Source of the DNA: Lysobacterales bacterium
Lineage (GTDB): Bacteria; Pseudomonadota; Gammaproteobacteria; Xanthomonadales; Rhodanobacteraceae
Assembly: GCA_002632325.1 (NCBI GenBank)
Contig: NSJK01000001.1
Coordinates: 234,405-298,404, forward strand
Length of the DNA stretch: 64,000 bases
Direction of reading: 5' to 3'
Under the pieces are notes generated by a model. It was not told where the DNA came from, ran no database searches, and was given only the letters and a program-made list of their open reading frames with translations. The first letter of the stretch is position 1. Every line of letters starts with the position of its first letter. The translations under genes were made by a program, and so were the position numbers. Below, piece by piece: positions 1 through 9,433 of this stretch.

Positions 1-745
1 CGGCGCGCGCATGGCCGAGATAGGTCTCGGGTGAGCCGATCTGCGCCATGTCGGGTGCGAGCTGCGCGCCGCTGCCATCGGCTTGCGACATCGGCAAGTC
101 ATCGGCCGGATGTCCTGCTTCGGCGAGCAGGGCGCGGAGGATGCGTTCCGAACCCGCATAGTCGCCCTCGCCGAAGTGGTGATGGCGGATGCGGCCCTGC
201 GCATCGATGAAGTAGTGCGCCGGCCAGTAGTGGTTGTCGAAGGCGTTCCATATCCGGTAGCGACTGTCGACCGCGACGGGATAGCCGATGCCCAGATCGG
301 TGACGGCACGGCGCACGTTGGCGAGTTCCTTCTCGAAGTCGAACTCGGGTGTGTGCACGCCGACCACGACCAGACCATGGTCGCGGTAGTGCCGGGCCCA
401 GGCCTTGACGTGGGGCAGGGCGCGCAGACAGTTGATGCAGGTGTAGGTCCAGAAATCGACCAGCACCACCTTGCCGCGCAAGGCATCCCCGCCCAGCGGC
501 GGCGAATTTAGCCAGGCCACCGCGCCATCGAGCGCCGGAGCCTTGCCTTCGATCGGCAGGCCCGAGGCCTTGGCGCCGGGCGGCAGTGCCGCTTGCGCCG
601 AGGTGTCCGCGGCTCGCATCGAGCCCGACCACCACAGGGCGCCTGCCGCGAGGCCGATCAGAAGCAGGCTGGCAAAGCCTGCGATGCGCGCACGGCGCTT
701 GCCTCGAAACGCGCCTGTCTTGAGCTTGGGATCTGCCGATTGCAA
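1..745 (-). CDS. Membrane-anchored thioredoxin-like (TlpA/DipZ C-domain type) protein, 3'-truncated by window edge
   Basis: The minus strand carries an open frame that runs off the left window edge. About 248 residues are visible. An N-terminal hydrophobic segment at residues 21-39 is followed by a thioredoxin fold with the redox motif TYTCINCLR (Cys103 and Cys106), then NHYWPAHYFID, which is typical of the thioredoxin domain of DipZ-like proteins. It probably acts in the periplasm as a thiol-disulfide oxidoreductase. The start is the TTG at 745-743, chosen because AAGGAG lies 7 nt upstream. No ATG suits the domain layout. It is divergent from serC. The C-terminus lies outside the window, so total length and extra domains are unknown. 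Confidence 0.75.
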   Translation of the reverse strand, partial: MQSADPKLKTGAFRGKRRARIAGFASLLLIGLAAGALWWSGSMRAADTSAQAALPPGAKASGLPIEGKAPALDGAVAWLNSPPLGGDALRGKVVLVDFWTYTCINCLRALPHVKAWARHYRDHGLVVVGVHTPEFDFEKELANVRRAVTDLGIGYPVAVDSRYRIWNAFDNHYWPAHYFIDAQGRIRHHHFGEGDYAGSERILRALLAEAGHPADDLPMSQADGSGAQLAPDMAQIGSPETYLGHARA

Positions 746-899
746 TTGACCGCTCCTTCGTCGTGCCGGTACGGATGGGCGCAAGGCTGCCTGCCATGGT
801 GCGCCGACGCGCAAGCAAATGGGAGGCGGATATGCACATTGGTTATTGCATGGATGTTGCGTTGCGGCATACAGTCGATCTTCCAACTGGAGGAAATCC

Positions 900-1979
900 G
901 TGAGCCGCACCTACAACTTCAGCGCGGGTCCGGCCGTGCTGCCCGAGGAAGTCCTGCGCCAGGCGCAGTCCGAATTGCTCGAGTGGAACGGCGCGCGCGC
1001 CTCGGTGATGGAAGTCAGTCATCGCGGCAAGGCCTTCATTGCACTTGCCGAGGAGGCCGAGCGTGATCTGCGCGAACTGCTCGCGGTGCCGGACGGCTAC
1101 AAGGTGTTGTTCCTGCAGGGCGGTGCGAGCCAGCACTTCGCCCAGATCGCACTCAATTTCGCCCGCGGCGCCAAGGCCGATTACGTGCTCACCGGTGACT
1201 GGAGCGAGAAGGCTGCCAAGGAAGCCAAGCCGTGGGCGCAGGTGCAGATCGCAGCAAGTGCTGCCGATACGAATCACGATCGCATTCCGCCGCGCGCGCA
1301 GTGGCAGCTCGATCCCGATGCTGCCTATCTGCACATCACGCCCAACGAAACGATTCGCGGCGTCGAGTTTCACGAGATTCCGGAGGCCGGCGCAGTGCCG
1401 TTGATCGGCGATGTGTCCTCGACCATCCTGTCGCGGCCGCTAGAGGTGTCGCGCTACGGCCTGCTCTATGCCGGCGCGCAGAAGAACATCGGCCCGTCGG
1501 GCCTCGTGGTGATGATCGTGCGCGAGGATCTGCTCGAGCGCTGTCCCAAGGACATTCCCAAGATCTTCAACTATGCCGAGCATGCAGCGCAGGGCTCGAT
1601 GCTCAACACGCCCAACACCTGGGGCTGGTATCTGGCCGGCCTCGTGTTCAAGTGGGTCAAGGCGCAGGGCGGCGTGGCCGCGATGGCGCAGCGCAATCGC
1701 GCCAAGGCCGAGCTCCTGTACGGCTACATCGACCAGTCGGGCTACTACCGCAATCCGGTGGAGGTGTTCGCACGCTCGTGGATGAACGTGCCCTTCACCC
1801 TGCCGCGCGAGGAACTCGACGCGCCCTTCCTCAAACAGGCCGAAGCGGCGGGCTTGCTTGCACTCAAGGGCCATCGCCTCGTGGGTGGCATGCGTGCCTC
1901 GATCTACAACGCGATGCCGCTCGAAGGCGTGCAGGCGCTGGTGGCATTCATGCGCGATTTCGCCCAACGCAATCCCTGA
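900..1979 (+). CDS. serC: Phosphoserine aminotransferase
   Basis: This 359-residue PLP enzyme transaminates 3-phosphohydroxypyruvate to phosphoserine in the serine pathway, and the related step in pyridoxal phosphate synthesis. It opens with SRTYNFSAGPAVLPEEVL, the family signature, and has the PLP lysine in YAGAQKNIGPSG (Lys195). The length matches the E. coli enzyme (362). The start is the GTG at 900 because a perfect GGAGG (889-893) sits 6 nt upstream. The frame continues further upstream but without homology. It heads a co-oriented run with serA, pheA, hisC and aroA, so serine and aromatic synthesis are probably co-transcribed. Confidence 0.96.
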   Translation: MSRTYNFSAGPAVLPEEVLRQAQSELLEWNGARASVMEVSHRGKAFIALAEEAERDLRELLAVPDGYKVLFLQGGASQHFAQIALNFARGAKADYVLTGDWSEKAAKEAKPWAQVQIAASAADTNHDRIPPRAQWQLDPDAAYLHITPNETIRGVEFHEIPEAGAVPLIGDVSSTILSRPLEVSRYGLLYAGAQKNIGPSGLVVMIVREDLLERCPKDIPKIFNYAEHAAQGSMLNTPNTWGWYLAGLVFKWVKAQGGVAAMAQRNRAKAELLYGYIDQSGYYRNPVEVFARSWMNVPFTLPREELDAPFLKQAEAAGLLALKGHRLVGGMRASIYNAMPLEGVQALVAFMRDFAQRNP

Positions 1980-2059
1980 GACCTCCACCGAGCATGCCTT
2001 GACCGTCCCGTCGGGGCGGTGCTGGCGCAAGACAATTCCAAACTCTCCCGGTCCTTTCC

Positions 2060-3226
2060 ATGTTCACGATCCAGACACTCAACAACATTTCGCGCAACGG
2101 CCTCGAGCGCCTGCCCGACAAGCTCTACAAGGTGGCCAACGACGTGGCCGCGCCCGATGCGATCCTCGTGCGCTCGGCCGACATGCATGCGCTCGCGATT
2201 GCGCCCAGCGTCAAGGCCATCGCACGCGCCGGTGCCGGCACCAACAACATCCCGGTGGCAGCACTGTCGGCGCGCGGCGTTCCGGTGTTCAACGCGCCCG
2301 GTGCCAATGCCAACGCGGTCAAGGAGCTGGTGGTCGCGGGCATGCTGCTCGCCGCACGCAATCTGCCCGGCGCGCTGGCCTTCGTGCATGAGCTGCCCGC
2401 CAGCGAGGACCTGCATGCCAAGGTCGAGGCCGAGAAAAAGCGCTTCGTCGGCAGTGAACTGGCCGGCAAGACACTCGGTGTGGTCGGTCTGGGCGCAATT
2501 GGCGTCAAGGTCGCCAATGCGGCGCATGCACTGGGCATGCGCGTGATCGGCTTCGATCCGCACATGACGATCGATGGCGCCTGGCAGCTCTCGTCCGATG
2601 TCGCACGTGCCGGCTCGCTCAACGAGCTGTATGCGGCGTCTGACTACCTCACGTTCCACGTGCCGCTCAACGACAAGACCCGTGGCGTGTTCGGCGACAA
2701 GGCACTCGAACTGGTGCGGCCGGGCGTGGTGGTGCTCAATTTCTCGCGCGAGGGCATCGTCGATGCGCAGGCGCTGCGGCGTGGTCTCGCCGAAAAGCGC
2801 ATCGGTCGCTATGTCTGCGACTTTCCCGACGCCGACTTGCAGGGCGACGCGCGCGTGATCGCGTTGCCGCACCTGGGCGCCTCGACTGCCGAAGCCGAGG
2901 AAAACTGTGCCTACATGGTGGTCGACCAACTGCGCGACTTTCTCGAGCACGGCAACGTCCGCCATTCGGTCAATTTCCCCGAGACGCGCATGGGCCGCAC
3001 CGGCAGCGCGCGCATTTGCATTGCCAACAGCAATCGACCGAACATGATCGGCCAGTTGTCGCATGTGCTGGGCGAGGCGGGCGTCAACATCGCGCAGATG
3101 CACAATGCCTCGCGTGGCGATCTTGCCTACAGCCTGATCGATGTGGATTCGCCAGTGCCGGCAGCACTGGCGAGTTCGATTGCGGCGATCGATGGCATCC
3201 TTTCCGTGCGTGTGATCGAGGACTGA
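2060..3226 (+). CDS. serA: D-3-phosphoglycerate dehydrogenase with C-terminal ACT domain
   Basis: This protein catalyses the first step of serine synthesis, oxidising 3-phosphoglycerate. It has 388 residues. The Rossmann motif GVVGLGAIG lies near residue 140, the catalytic region NFSREGIVD near 230 and LPHLGAST near 275. A C-terminal ACT domain (about 318-388) begins RICIANSNRPNMIGQLS and is expected to bind serine for feedback control. It lacks the extra intervening domain of long SerA forms. It lies between serC and pheA with a 3-nt gap to pheA. In E. coli and Pseudomonas serA is located elsewhere, so serine-pathway genes are more tightly clustered here. Confidence 0.93.
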   Translation: MFTIQTLNNISRNGLERLPDKLYKVANDVAAPDAILVRSADMHALAIAPSVKAIARAGAGTNNIPVAALSARGVPVFNAPGANANAVKELVVAGMLLAARNLPGALAFVHELPASEDLHAKVEAEKKRFVGSELAGKTLGVVGLGAIGVKVANAAHALGMRVIGFDPHMTIDGAWQLSSDVARAGSLNELYAASDYLTFHVPLNDKTRGVFGDKALELVRPGVVVLNFSREGIVDAQALRRGLAEKRIGRYVCDFPDADLQGDARVIALPHLGASTAEAEENCAYMVVDQLRDFLEHGNVRHSVNFPETRMGRTGSARICIANSNRPNMIGQLSHVLGEAGVNIAQMHNASRGDLAYSLIDVDSPVPAALASSIAAIDGILSVRVIED

Positions 3227-3229
3227 ACG

Positions 3230-4321
3230 ATGAGCAAGAGCAAGCCCGATCTGGGTGAGGTGCGCAGCCGCATCGACGGCATCGACCGCCAGATCCAGAA
3301 GCTGATAGCCGAGCGTGCGGAGTTTGCGCATCAGGTCGGCAAGGCCAAGGGCAAGCTCGCCGCTGCGGTGGATTACTACCGCCCGGAACGCGAGGCGCAG
3401 GTGTTGCGCATGGTGGTCGATCGCAACGACGGCCCGCTCAACGACGAGGTGCTGGTGCACCTGTTCCGCGAGATCATGTCGGCCTGCCTCGCCCAGCAGG
3501 AGCCGCTCAAGGTCGGCTATCTCGGTCCCGAGGGCACCTTCTGCCAGCAGGCCGTGCACAAGCATTTCGGTCGTTCGGCGCATGGCCTGCCGATGGCGAG
3601 CATCGAGGAAGTGTTTCAGGAAGTCGAAGCCGGCAATGCCGATTTCGGCGTGGTGCCGGTCGAGAATTCGGGGCAGGGCACGATCCAGGTCACGCTCGAC
3701 ATGTTTCTGACTTCCAATCTCAAGATCTGCGGCGAAGTCGAACTGCGCGTGCACCAGTACCTGCTCTCGCGCACCGGCCGCATCGAGGACATCGAGCGCA
3801 TCTACGCGCATCCGCAGGCATTCGCCCAGACCGTGGGCTGGATGCGCACGAACCTGCCCAAGGTCGAGAAGCTGCCGGTGTCGAGCAATGCCGAAGGCGC
3901 GCGTCGCGCGCGCAATGCCGAGGATGCCGCCGCAATCGGTAGTGACTCGGCCGCGCATGTCTACGGACTCAAGAAAGTCATCATGAAGTCGATCGAGGAT
4001 CGCGCCGACAACACCACGCGCTTTCTCGTGCTCGGTCGCCAGGTGTTCCCGCCTTCGGGGCACGATCGCACCTCGGTGCTGGTCTTCATCAAGGATCAAC
4101 CGGGCGCACTGTTCAACGTGCTCAGCCCGTTCGCGCGCCACGGCATCAGCATGAACCGCATCGAATCGCGGCCTTCGCATCAGGCCAAGTGGGAATATGC
4201 GTTCTTCATCGACCTCTCGGGTCACATCGACGATGAGGGCATGAAGGCGGCGCTGGCGGAACTTGAGTCGCACTCGGCGCAGATCAAGGTGCTGGGCTCC
4301 TATCCGGTGGCGGTGCCGTGA
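3230..4321 (+). CDS. pheA: Bifunctional chorismate mutase / prephenate dehydratase
   Basis: This 363-residue protein converts chorismate through prephenate to phenylpyruvate. Residues 1-90 form an AroQ-type chorismate mutase helical domain (VRSRIDGIDRQIQKLIAERA). Residues 94-275 are prephenate dehydratase, starting KVGYLGPEGTF and containing the NTTRFLVLG motif. Residues 283-363 are an ACT domain with the ESRP phenylalanine-binding motif, so feedback inhibition by phenylalanine is expected. Its stop codon overlaps the GTG start of the next gene by 4 nt (GTGA), pointing to translational coupling. Confidence 0.96.
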   Translation: MSKSKPDLGEVRSRIDGIDRQIQKLIAERAEFAHQVGKAKGKLAAAVDYYRPEREAQVLRMVVDRNDGPLNDEVLVHLFREIMSACLAQQEPLKVGYLGPEGTFCQQAVHKHFGRSAHGLPMASIEEVFQEVEAGNADFGVVPVENSGQGTIQVTLDMFLTSNLKICGEVELRVHQYLLSRTGRIEDIERIYAHPQAFAQTVGWMRTNLPKVEKLPVSSNAEGARRARNAEDAAAIGSDSAAHVYGLKKVIMKSIEDRADNTTRFLVLGRQVFPPSGHDRTSVLVFIKDQPGALFNVLSPFARHGISMNRIESRPSHQAKWEYAFFIDLSGHIDDEGMKAALAELESHSAQIKVLGSYPVAVP

Positions 4322-5439
4322 CGTTCGATGCGACGCGGCTGGCCAATGCCGCGACCGCTGCCCTGCGTGCCTATGATCCCGGTCATGACCTGCCGGCCCT
4401 GCGTTTGCGCTTTGGCGCGCAGATTGCCGAACTCGGGTCCAATGAAAACGTGCTCGGGCCGAGCCCGCTTGCGCTCGACGCGATGCACGGTGCGCTGGTC
4501 GATATCCTTCGCTATCCCGATCCACGCGGCGCGGCGCTCAAGGCGGCGCTCGCGCGCACGCATGGCGTTGGAGTCGAGCACTTCGTGCTCGGCAATGGCT
4601 CGCATGAATTGTTGATGATGCTCGCGCAGTGCTTCGCCGATGCCGCGCATTCGGTGGTGTTTTCGCAATACGGTTTTGCGGTGTTTCCGATCGCGACCGC
4701 CGCCGCGGGTGCGCAGCCGATCTGCGTGCCGGCCTTGCCGCGCACGCATGCGCTGGCGCCATTGGGACACGATCTCGCTGCGATCGCGGCCGCCGTCCGG
4801 GCCGATACGCGCATCGTCTATCTCGCCAACCCGAACAATCCGACCGGCACCTGGTTCGGTGATGCGGAACTGACCGATTTCCTCACGCGCGTGCCGCGCG
4901 AAGTGCTGGTGGTGGTTGACGAGGCCTACAACGAATTCGTCGATGCGCGGGGCCTGAGTTCGGCGCTGACTCTGCGTGCGCAGCATCCGAACCTGATCGT
5001 GTCGCGCACGTTTTCCAAGGCCTACGCGCTGGCTGGTGCGCGTGTGGGCTATTTCATCGCCGATGCCAGCGTGGTCGCGGTGCTTGAGCGCATGCGCGAG
5101 TCGTTCAACGTCAACAGTGTCGCCCTGGCGGGTGCCGAGGTCGCGCTCGGCGATCGTGCGCACCTGGCACGCGTGCGCGCGTTCAATTCGAGCGAACGCA
5201 CGTGGCTGGTTGCTGAACTCGCGCAGCGCGGCCTGAGGTGCCTGCCGTCGCAGACCAATTTCGTGCTGGTGGATCTGGGACGTGACACGGCGGCGCTGGA
5301 GCGGCAACTGTTCGAGCGCGGCGTGATCGTGCGCCCGATGGGCGGTTATGGTCTGGCGCAGACCTTGCGTATCAGCATCGGCAGCCGCGCCGAAAATGCG
5401 CGACTGCTTGCTGCACTGGATGCTGCCGATGGCTACTGA
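4318..5439 (+). CDS. hisC: Histidinol-phosphate / aromatic aminotransferase (HisC family)
   Basis: This is a fold-type I PLP aminotransferase of 373 residues. Family marks are SNENVLGPSP near the N-terminus, NPNNPTGTW, VVDEAYNEF and the PLP lysine in SRTFSKAYALAGARVGY (Lys234). The sequence fits HisC. Because it is coupled to pheA upstream (GTGA overlap) and aroA downstream (11-nt overlap), with no other his genes near, it may mainly transaminate phenylpyruvate or hydroxyphenylpyruvate, as proposed for HisC2 copies in Pseudomonas. Substrate preference cannot be read from the sequence alone. The start is GTG at 4318. Confidence 0.9.
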   Translation: MTFDATRLANAATAALRAYDPGHDLPALRLRFGAQIAELGSNENVLGPSPLALDAMHGALVDILRYPDPRGAALKAALARTHGVGVEHFVLGNGSHELLMMLAQCFADAAHSVVFSQYGFAVFPIATAAAGAQPICVPALPRTHALAPLGHDLAAIAAAVRADTRIVYLANPNNPTGTWFGDAELTDFLTRVPREVLVVVDEAYNEFVDARGLSSALTLRAQHPNLIVSRTFSKAYALAGARVGYFIADASVVAVLERMRESFNVNSVALAGAEVALGDRAHLARVRAFNSSERTWLVAELAQRGLRCLPSQTNFVLVDLGRDTAALERQLFERGVIVRPMGGYGLAQTLRISIGSRAENARLLAALDAADGY

Positions 5440-6763
5440 AACCGCCGCTGCAGGGGGATCGCGCCTCGATTGGCTCAGCCGGCGATCAGGGCCCATGCAG
5501 GGCGAGCTGGTGATCCCCGGCGACAAGTCGGTTTCGCATCGCGCGATCATGCTCGGTGCACTCGCTGATGGGGTCTCGCAGATCGACGGCTTCCTCGAAG
5601 GTGAGGACACGCGCGCGACGGCGCGAATCTTTGCTGCGCTGGGCGTGCGCATCGAAACACCTTCGGCTTCGCGGCGCATCGTGCATGGCGTGGGCGTGGA
5701 CGGCCTGCGCGCTGCCAGCGACGTGCTCGACTGTGGCAATGCCGGCACCGGAATGCGTCTGCTTTCCGGCCTGCTCGCGGGGCAGGCCTTCGACAGCGTG
5801 CTCAGCGGCGATGAATCGCTGCACAGACGCCCGATGCGCCGCGTGATCGAGCCGCTGGCGGCGATGGGTGCGCGGATCGAATCGGAAGCGGGCGGCCTGC
5901 CGCCGCTGCGCATCAAGGGCGGCTGTGCCTTGCATGGCATCGACTACGCCTTGCCGATCGCCAGCGCGCAGGTCAAATCCGCCGTGCTGCTCGCAGGACT
6001 CTACGCGCGGGGCGAGACGGTCGTGCGCGAGCCGCACCCGACTCGCGACTACACCGAGCGCATGCTGCAGGCGTTTGGCTATCCGATCGAATTCATGCCC
6101 GGACTCGCGCGTCTGTCCGGGGGCCATCGCCTGCGCGCCTGTGCGGTGAGCGTGCCTGCCGACTTTTCCTCGGCCGCGTTCTTCATCGTCGCCGCAAGTC
6201 TGATTCCCGGATCGTGCGTGCGATTGCGTGCGGTCGGGCTCAACCCGCGCCGCACCGGCCTGTTGGCGGCCTTGCGCCTCATGGGCGCCGACATCCGCGA
6301 GCATGCGCGGAGCGAGCAGGGCGGCGAGCCGGTCGCGGATCTGGAGATCCGCCACGCGCCCCTGCATGGCATCGAGGTGCCGGTCGAACTCGTGCCCGAC
6401 ATGATCGACGAGTTCCCGATCCTGTTCATTGCCGCCGCGGCTGCGAAGGGCGTGACCACGATTCGCGGTGCGGCCGAGCTGCGGGTCAAGGAATCCGATC
6501 GCATCGCGGTGATGGCGGCGGGTCTGCGCAATCTCGGTGTGCGCATCGAGGAACGTCCCGATGGCGCAGTGATCGAAGGCGGTGCAATCGGTGGCGGCGA
6601 GGTCGATTCGGCCACCGACCATCGCTGCGCAATGAGCTTCGTGGTCGCCGGGGCGCTGGCGCCGGCGCCGGTGCGCATCCGCGACTGTGCCAATGTCGCG
6701 ACCTCGTTTCCGGGCTTCGATCGACTTGCCCGCAGTTGCGGCTTGCACCTGGAATCAAGCTGA
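5429..6763 (+). CDS. aroA: 3-phosphoshikimate 1-carboxyvinyltransferase (EPSP synthase)
   Basis: This enzyme joins shikimate-3-phosphate and phosphoenolpyruvate to make EPSP in the shikimate pathway. The protein has 444 residues and carries PGDKSVSHRAIMLG, DCGNAGTGMRLLSGLL and HPTRDYTERML, all EPSP-synthase signatures. The ATG at 5429 (MATETAAAGG) is chosen because it overlaps hisC by only 11 nt. Upstream in-frame sequence belongs to the hisC coding region. Unlike Pseudomonas there is no prephenate dehydrogenase (TyrA) domain fused or adjacent. Confidence 0.95.
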   Translation: MATETAAAGGSRLDWLSRRSGPMQGELVIPGDKSVSHRAIMLGALADGVSQIDGFLEGEDTRATARIFAALGVRIETPSASRRIVHGVGVDGLRAASDVLDCGNAGTGMRLLSGLLAGQAFDSVLSGDESLHRRPMRRVIEPLAAMGARIESEAGGLPPLRIKGGCALHGIDYALPIASAQVKSAVLLAGLYARGETVVREPHPTRDYTERMLQAFGYPIEFMPGLARLSGGHRLRACAVSVPADFSSAAFFIVAASLIPGSCVRLRAVGLNPRRTGLLAALRLMGADIREHARSEQGGEPVADLEIRHAPLHGIEVPVELVPDMIDEFPILFIAAAAAKGVTTIRGAAELRVKESDRIAVMAAGLRNLGVRIEERPDGAVIEGGAIGGGEVDSATDHRCAMSFVVAGALAPAPVRIRDCANVATSFPGFDRLARSCGLHLESS

Positions 6764-6813
6764 CCCCGGCAGGAGCGGTGCGGGCGCGCTCCCGATGAGG
6801 CCCGTGCATCCGC

Positions 6814-6819
6814 TAAAAT
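6814..6819 (+). promoter_or_regulatory. -10 hexamer TAAAAT directly before cmk
   Basis: TAAAAT ends 6 nt before the cmk ATG. A normal start 6-8 nt after the hexamer would place the mRNA 5' end at or next to the ATG, giving a leaderless transcript. No good -35 hexamer was found 16-18 nt upstream, and no Shine-Dalgarno precedes the ATG. Confidence 0.45.
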
Positions 6820-6825
6820 GTGCGG

Positions 6826-7530
6826 ATGCCCGAGAAAATCATTCCCGTACTGACGATCGATGGCCCTTCCGGTTCCGGCAAGGGCACGGTCAGTCGGAGG
6901 GTCGCCGATGCCCTGGGCTGGCACATGCTCGATTCGGGCGCGATCTACCGCGCGGTCGGTTATGCCGCGAGCATGGCCGGTCTCGACCTGTCCGACGCGG
7001 CCGCGGTCACGCGCTGCGCACAGAGCGCGAAGATCAGCTTCCGTGATCCCAAGGACGGCGGCGAGACGCGCGTGATCGTCAACGGACATGACGCCACCGA
7101 CGAGATCCGCACCGAGACCTGCGGCGCCGCGGCGTCGGCGATCGCGGCGATTCCCGCGGTGCGCACGGCCCTGTTCGACAAGCAACGATCGTTCCAGCGA
7201 GCGCCCGGTCTGGTTGCCGACGGGCGCGACATGGGCACGGTGGTATTCAAGGACGCCGGCTGCAAGGTATTCCTCACCGCAAGCGCCGAGGAACGTGCCC
7301 GCAGGCGCTATAAACAGTTGAAGGACAAGGGGTTAGCTGTTACTCTCGCATCCCTTTTGCGTGAGATCGAGGCACGCGACGAGCGTGACGCGACGCGCAA
7401 GGTGGCGCCGTTGCGACCCGCGCCTGACGCGATCGTCATCGATTCCACGGCGCTGCCGGTCGATCAGGTGGTGGCGCGGGTACTCGAGGTGGCACGCGCT
7501 GCCATCGCAGGTCGGGGCACGAATCAGTGA
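6826..7530 (+). CDS. cmk: (d)CMP kinase
   Basis: This 234-residue P-loop kinase phosphorylates CMP and dCMP. The nucleotide-binding loop is [10 protein letters not shown] near the N-terminus, and the [14 protein letters not shown] and [12 protein letters not shown] motifs are characteristic. The start is the ATG at 6826 ([13 protein letters not shown]). A GTG two codons upstream is also in frame. The position between aroA and rpsA is conserved in gammaproteobacteria. It has no Shine-Dalgarno and a -10-like TAAAAT immediately upstream, so it may be translated from a leaderless mRNA. Confidence 0.94.
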   Translation: MPEKIIPVLTIDGPSGSGKGTVSRRVADALGWHMLDSGAIYRAVGYAASMAGLDLSDAAAVTRCAQSAKISFRDPKDGGETRVIVNGHDATDEIRTETCGAAASAIAAIPAVRTALFDKQRSFQRAPGLVADGRDMGTVVFKDAGCKVFLTASAEERARRRYKQLKDKGLAVTLASLLREIEARDERDATRKVAPLRPAPDAIVIDSTALPVDQVVARVLEVARAAIAGRGTNQ

Positions 7531-7534
7531 AATT

Positions 7535-7579
7535 GCCCGCAAGGGCAGGCCCGCGAGGGCAAGCCGGCACGGTGCCGGC
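7535..7579 (+). promoter_or_regulatory. Three consecutive hairpins in the rpsA leader
   Basis: Two tandem 14-nt units (7535-7548 and 7549-7562) each form a GCCC-loop-GGGC hairpin. They are followed by a perfect inverted repeat, GCCGGCAC-G-GTGCCGGC (7563-7579). A further weak pairing, GACGC/GCGTC, lies at 7580-7598. In E. coli the rpsA leader also folds into hairpins and lacks a strong Shine-Dalgarno, which underlies autogenous control by S1. A similar role here is inferred. Confidence 0.45.
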
Positions 7580-7665
7580 GACGCGTCGATGCGGCGTCAT
7601 TCGCATCATTTGAAGGTGGGCGTCGGCATGTGGCCGAGCGCCTGTTTCTTTCCTTGGAATTCAAC

Positions 7666-9333
7666 ATGACAGAAAGTTTTGCCGAGCTGTTCGAACAGAG
7701 CCAGACTGCGCTCACCAAGCTGCGTTCCGGCGCCATCGTCACCGGCACCATCGTCGAGATCCGTTCCGACGTGGTGGTGGTCAACGCGGGCCTGAAGTCG
7801 GAAGGCATCATCCCCATCGAGCAGTTCCGAAACGACAAGGGCGAACTCGAAATCCACGTCGGTGACGACGTCAAGGTCGCGCTCGACGCGATCGAGAACG
7901 GATTCGGCGAGACCATGCTCTCGCGCGAGAAAGCCAAGCGCTCGCTGGTGTGGGACGAGCTCGAAGAAGCCCAGACCGCCAATGCCGCCATCACCGGCCG
8001 CATTTCCGGCAAGGTCAAGGGCGGCTTCACCGTCGACATCAAGGACGTGCGCGCCTTCCTGCCCGGTTCGCTTGTGGACGTGCGCCCGGTGCGCGATCCG
8101 TCCTACCTCGAAGGCAAGGAACTCGAGTTCAAGATCATCAAGCTCGATCGCAAGCGCAACAACGTGGTGGTTTCGCGTCGCGCCGTGGTCGAGAGCGAGC
8201 ATTCGGAAGAGCGCGAGCAGCTGCTCGACAAGCTGGTCGAGGGTGCCGTGGTCAAGGGTGTGGTCAAGAACCTCACCGATTACGGCGCATTCGTCGATCT
8301 CGGCGGCATCGATGGCCTGCTGCACATCACCGACATGGCGTGGAAGCGCGTGCGTCACCCCAGCGAAGTCGTCAATGTCGGCGACGAGCTGGAAGTGCGC
8401 GTGCTCAAGTTCGATCGCGAGCGCAATCGCGTTTCGCTCGGCCTCAAGCAGCTCGGTGAAGATCCATGGGTGGCGATCGCTCGCCGCTATCCGGCCAATA
8501 CCCGCCTGTTCGGCAAGGTCTCCAACGTCACCGACTACGGCTGCTTCGTCGAGCTCGAGCCGGGCGTGGAAGGCCTGGTGCACGTGTCGGAAATGGATTG
8601 GACCAACAAGAACGTCAACCCGGCCAAGGTGGTGCAGGTCGGTGACGAAGTCGAAGTCATGGTGCTCGACGTCGACGAAGAGCGCCGCCGCATTTCGCTG
8701 GGCATGAAGCAGACCCGCGCCAATCCGTGGGAAGCCTTCGCGGCAATCCACAAGAAGGGCGACAAGGTTTCCGGCGCGATCAAGTCGATCACCGATTTCG
8801 GGGTGTTCGTCGGCCTCGACGGCGGCATCGACGGTTTGGTGCATCTGTCCGACATCTCGTGGCAGACCACCGGCGAAGACCTCGTGCGCAACTTCAAGAA
8901 GGGCGACGAGATCGAGGCCGTGGTGCTCGCGGTCGATCCGGAGCGCGAGCGCATCTCGCTCGGCCTCAAGCAGCTCGAACAGGATCCGTTCGGCCAGTAC
9001 ATGGCGACCCATCCGCGCGGCAGCATCGTCACCGGCACGGTGCGCGAAGTCGATGCCAAGGGTGCCACGATCGACCTCGGCGACGGCGTCGAAGGCTATC
9101 TGCGCGCCAACGACATCGCCAAGGAGCGCGTCGACGACGCGACCCAGCACTTCAAGGTCGGCGACAGCGTCGAGGCGAAGTTCGTCGGCATGGACCGCAA
9201 GGGCCGCAGCCTGCAGCTTTCGATTCGCGCCAAGGACGAAGAGGAACTGCAGAGCACGCTCGAGGAGTACCAGAGCGCATCGGGCGGCACCACCAAGCTC
9301 GGCGCCTTGCTCAAGGAGCAGCTCAATCGCTGA
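7666..9333 (+). CDS. rpsA: 30S ribosomal protein S1
   Basis: This is the 555-residue S1 protein (E. coli 557), which binds mRNA leaders and helps initiation on weak ribosome sites. Six S1/OB-fold repeats are visible, for example [35 protein letters not shown] and [18 protein letters not shown]. The ATG at 7666 ([13 protein letters not shown]) matches the conserved S1 N-terminus. Upstream in-frame residues are not conserved. The start has only a poor ribosome site (TTGGAA), as is usual for rpsA. A strong terminator follows at 9379-9407. Confidence 0.97.
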   Translation: MTESFAELFEQSQTALTKLRSGAIVTGTIVEIRSDVVVVNAGLKSEGIIPIEQFRNDKGELEIHVGDDVKVALDAIENGFGETMLSREKAKRSLVWDELEEAQTANAAITGRISGKVKGGFTVDIKDVRAFLPGSLVDVRPVRDPSYLEGKELEFKIIKLDRKRNNVVVSRRAVVESEHSEEREQLLDKLVEGAVVKGVVKNLTDYGAFVDLGGIDGLLHITDMAWKRVRHPSEVVNVGDELEVRVLKFDRERNRVSLGLKQLGEDPWVAIARRYPANTRLFGKVSNVTDYGCFVELEPGVEGLVHVSEMDWTNKNVNPAKVVQVGDEVEVMVLDVDEERRRISLGMKQTRANPWEAFAAIHKKGDKVSGAIKSITDFGVFVGLDGGIDGLVHLSDISWQTTGEDLVRNFKKGDEIEAVVLAVDPERERISLGLKQLEQDPFGQYMATHPRGSIVTGTVREVDAKGATIDLGDGVEGYLRANDIAKERVDDATQHFKVGDSVEAKFVGMDRKGRSLQLSIRAKDEEELQSTLEEYQSASGGTTKLGALLKEQLNR

Positions 9334-9378
9334 TGGCGATCAGGCGATGCGCTCGCAAGGGCGCATCGAGACAACCTG

Positions 9379-9407
9379 CGCGCACCGGTGACGGTGCGCG
9401 TTTTTTT
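9379..9407 (+). terminator. Rho-independent terminator after rpsA
   Basis: A perfect 9-bp stem (CGCGCACCG / CGGTGCGCG) with a GTGA loop is followed by seven T residues. It lies 46 nt after the rpsA stop and ends 27 nt before ihfB, so ihfB needs read-through or its own promoter. Confidence 0.92.
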
Positions 9408-9433
9408 CGATGCGGACGGCAATGCTGATGGCG

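Noticed and set aside
1904..4525. 873-codon open frame on the minus strand opposite serA and pheA
   Set aside because: It is a mirror of highly GC-biased coding DNA. The plus strand encodes clear enzymes, and the minus-strand translation is Arg/His/Ala-rich without motifs.
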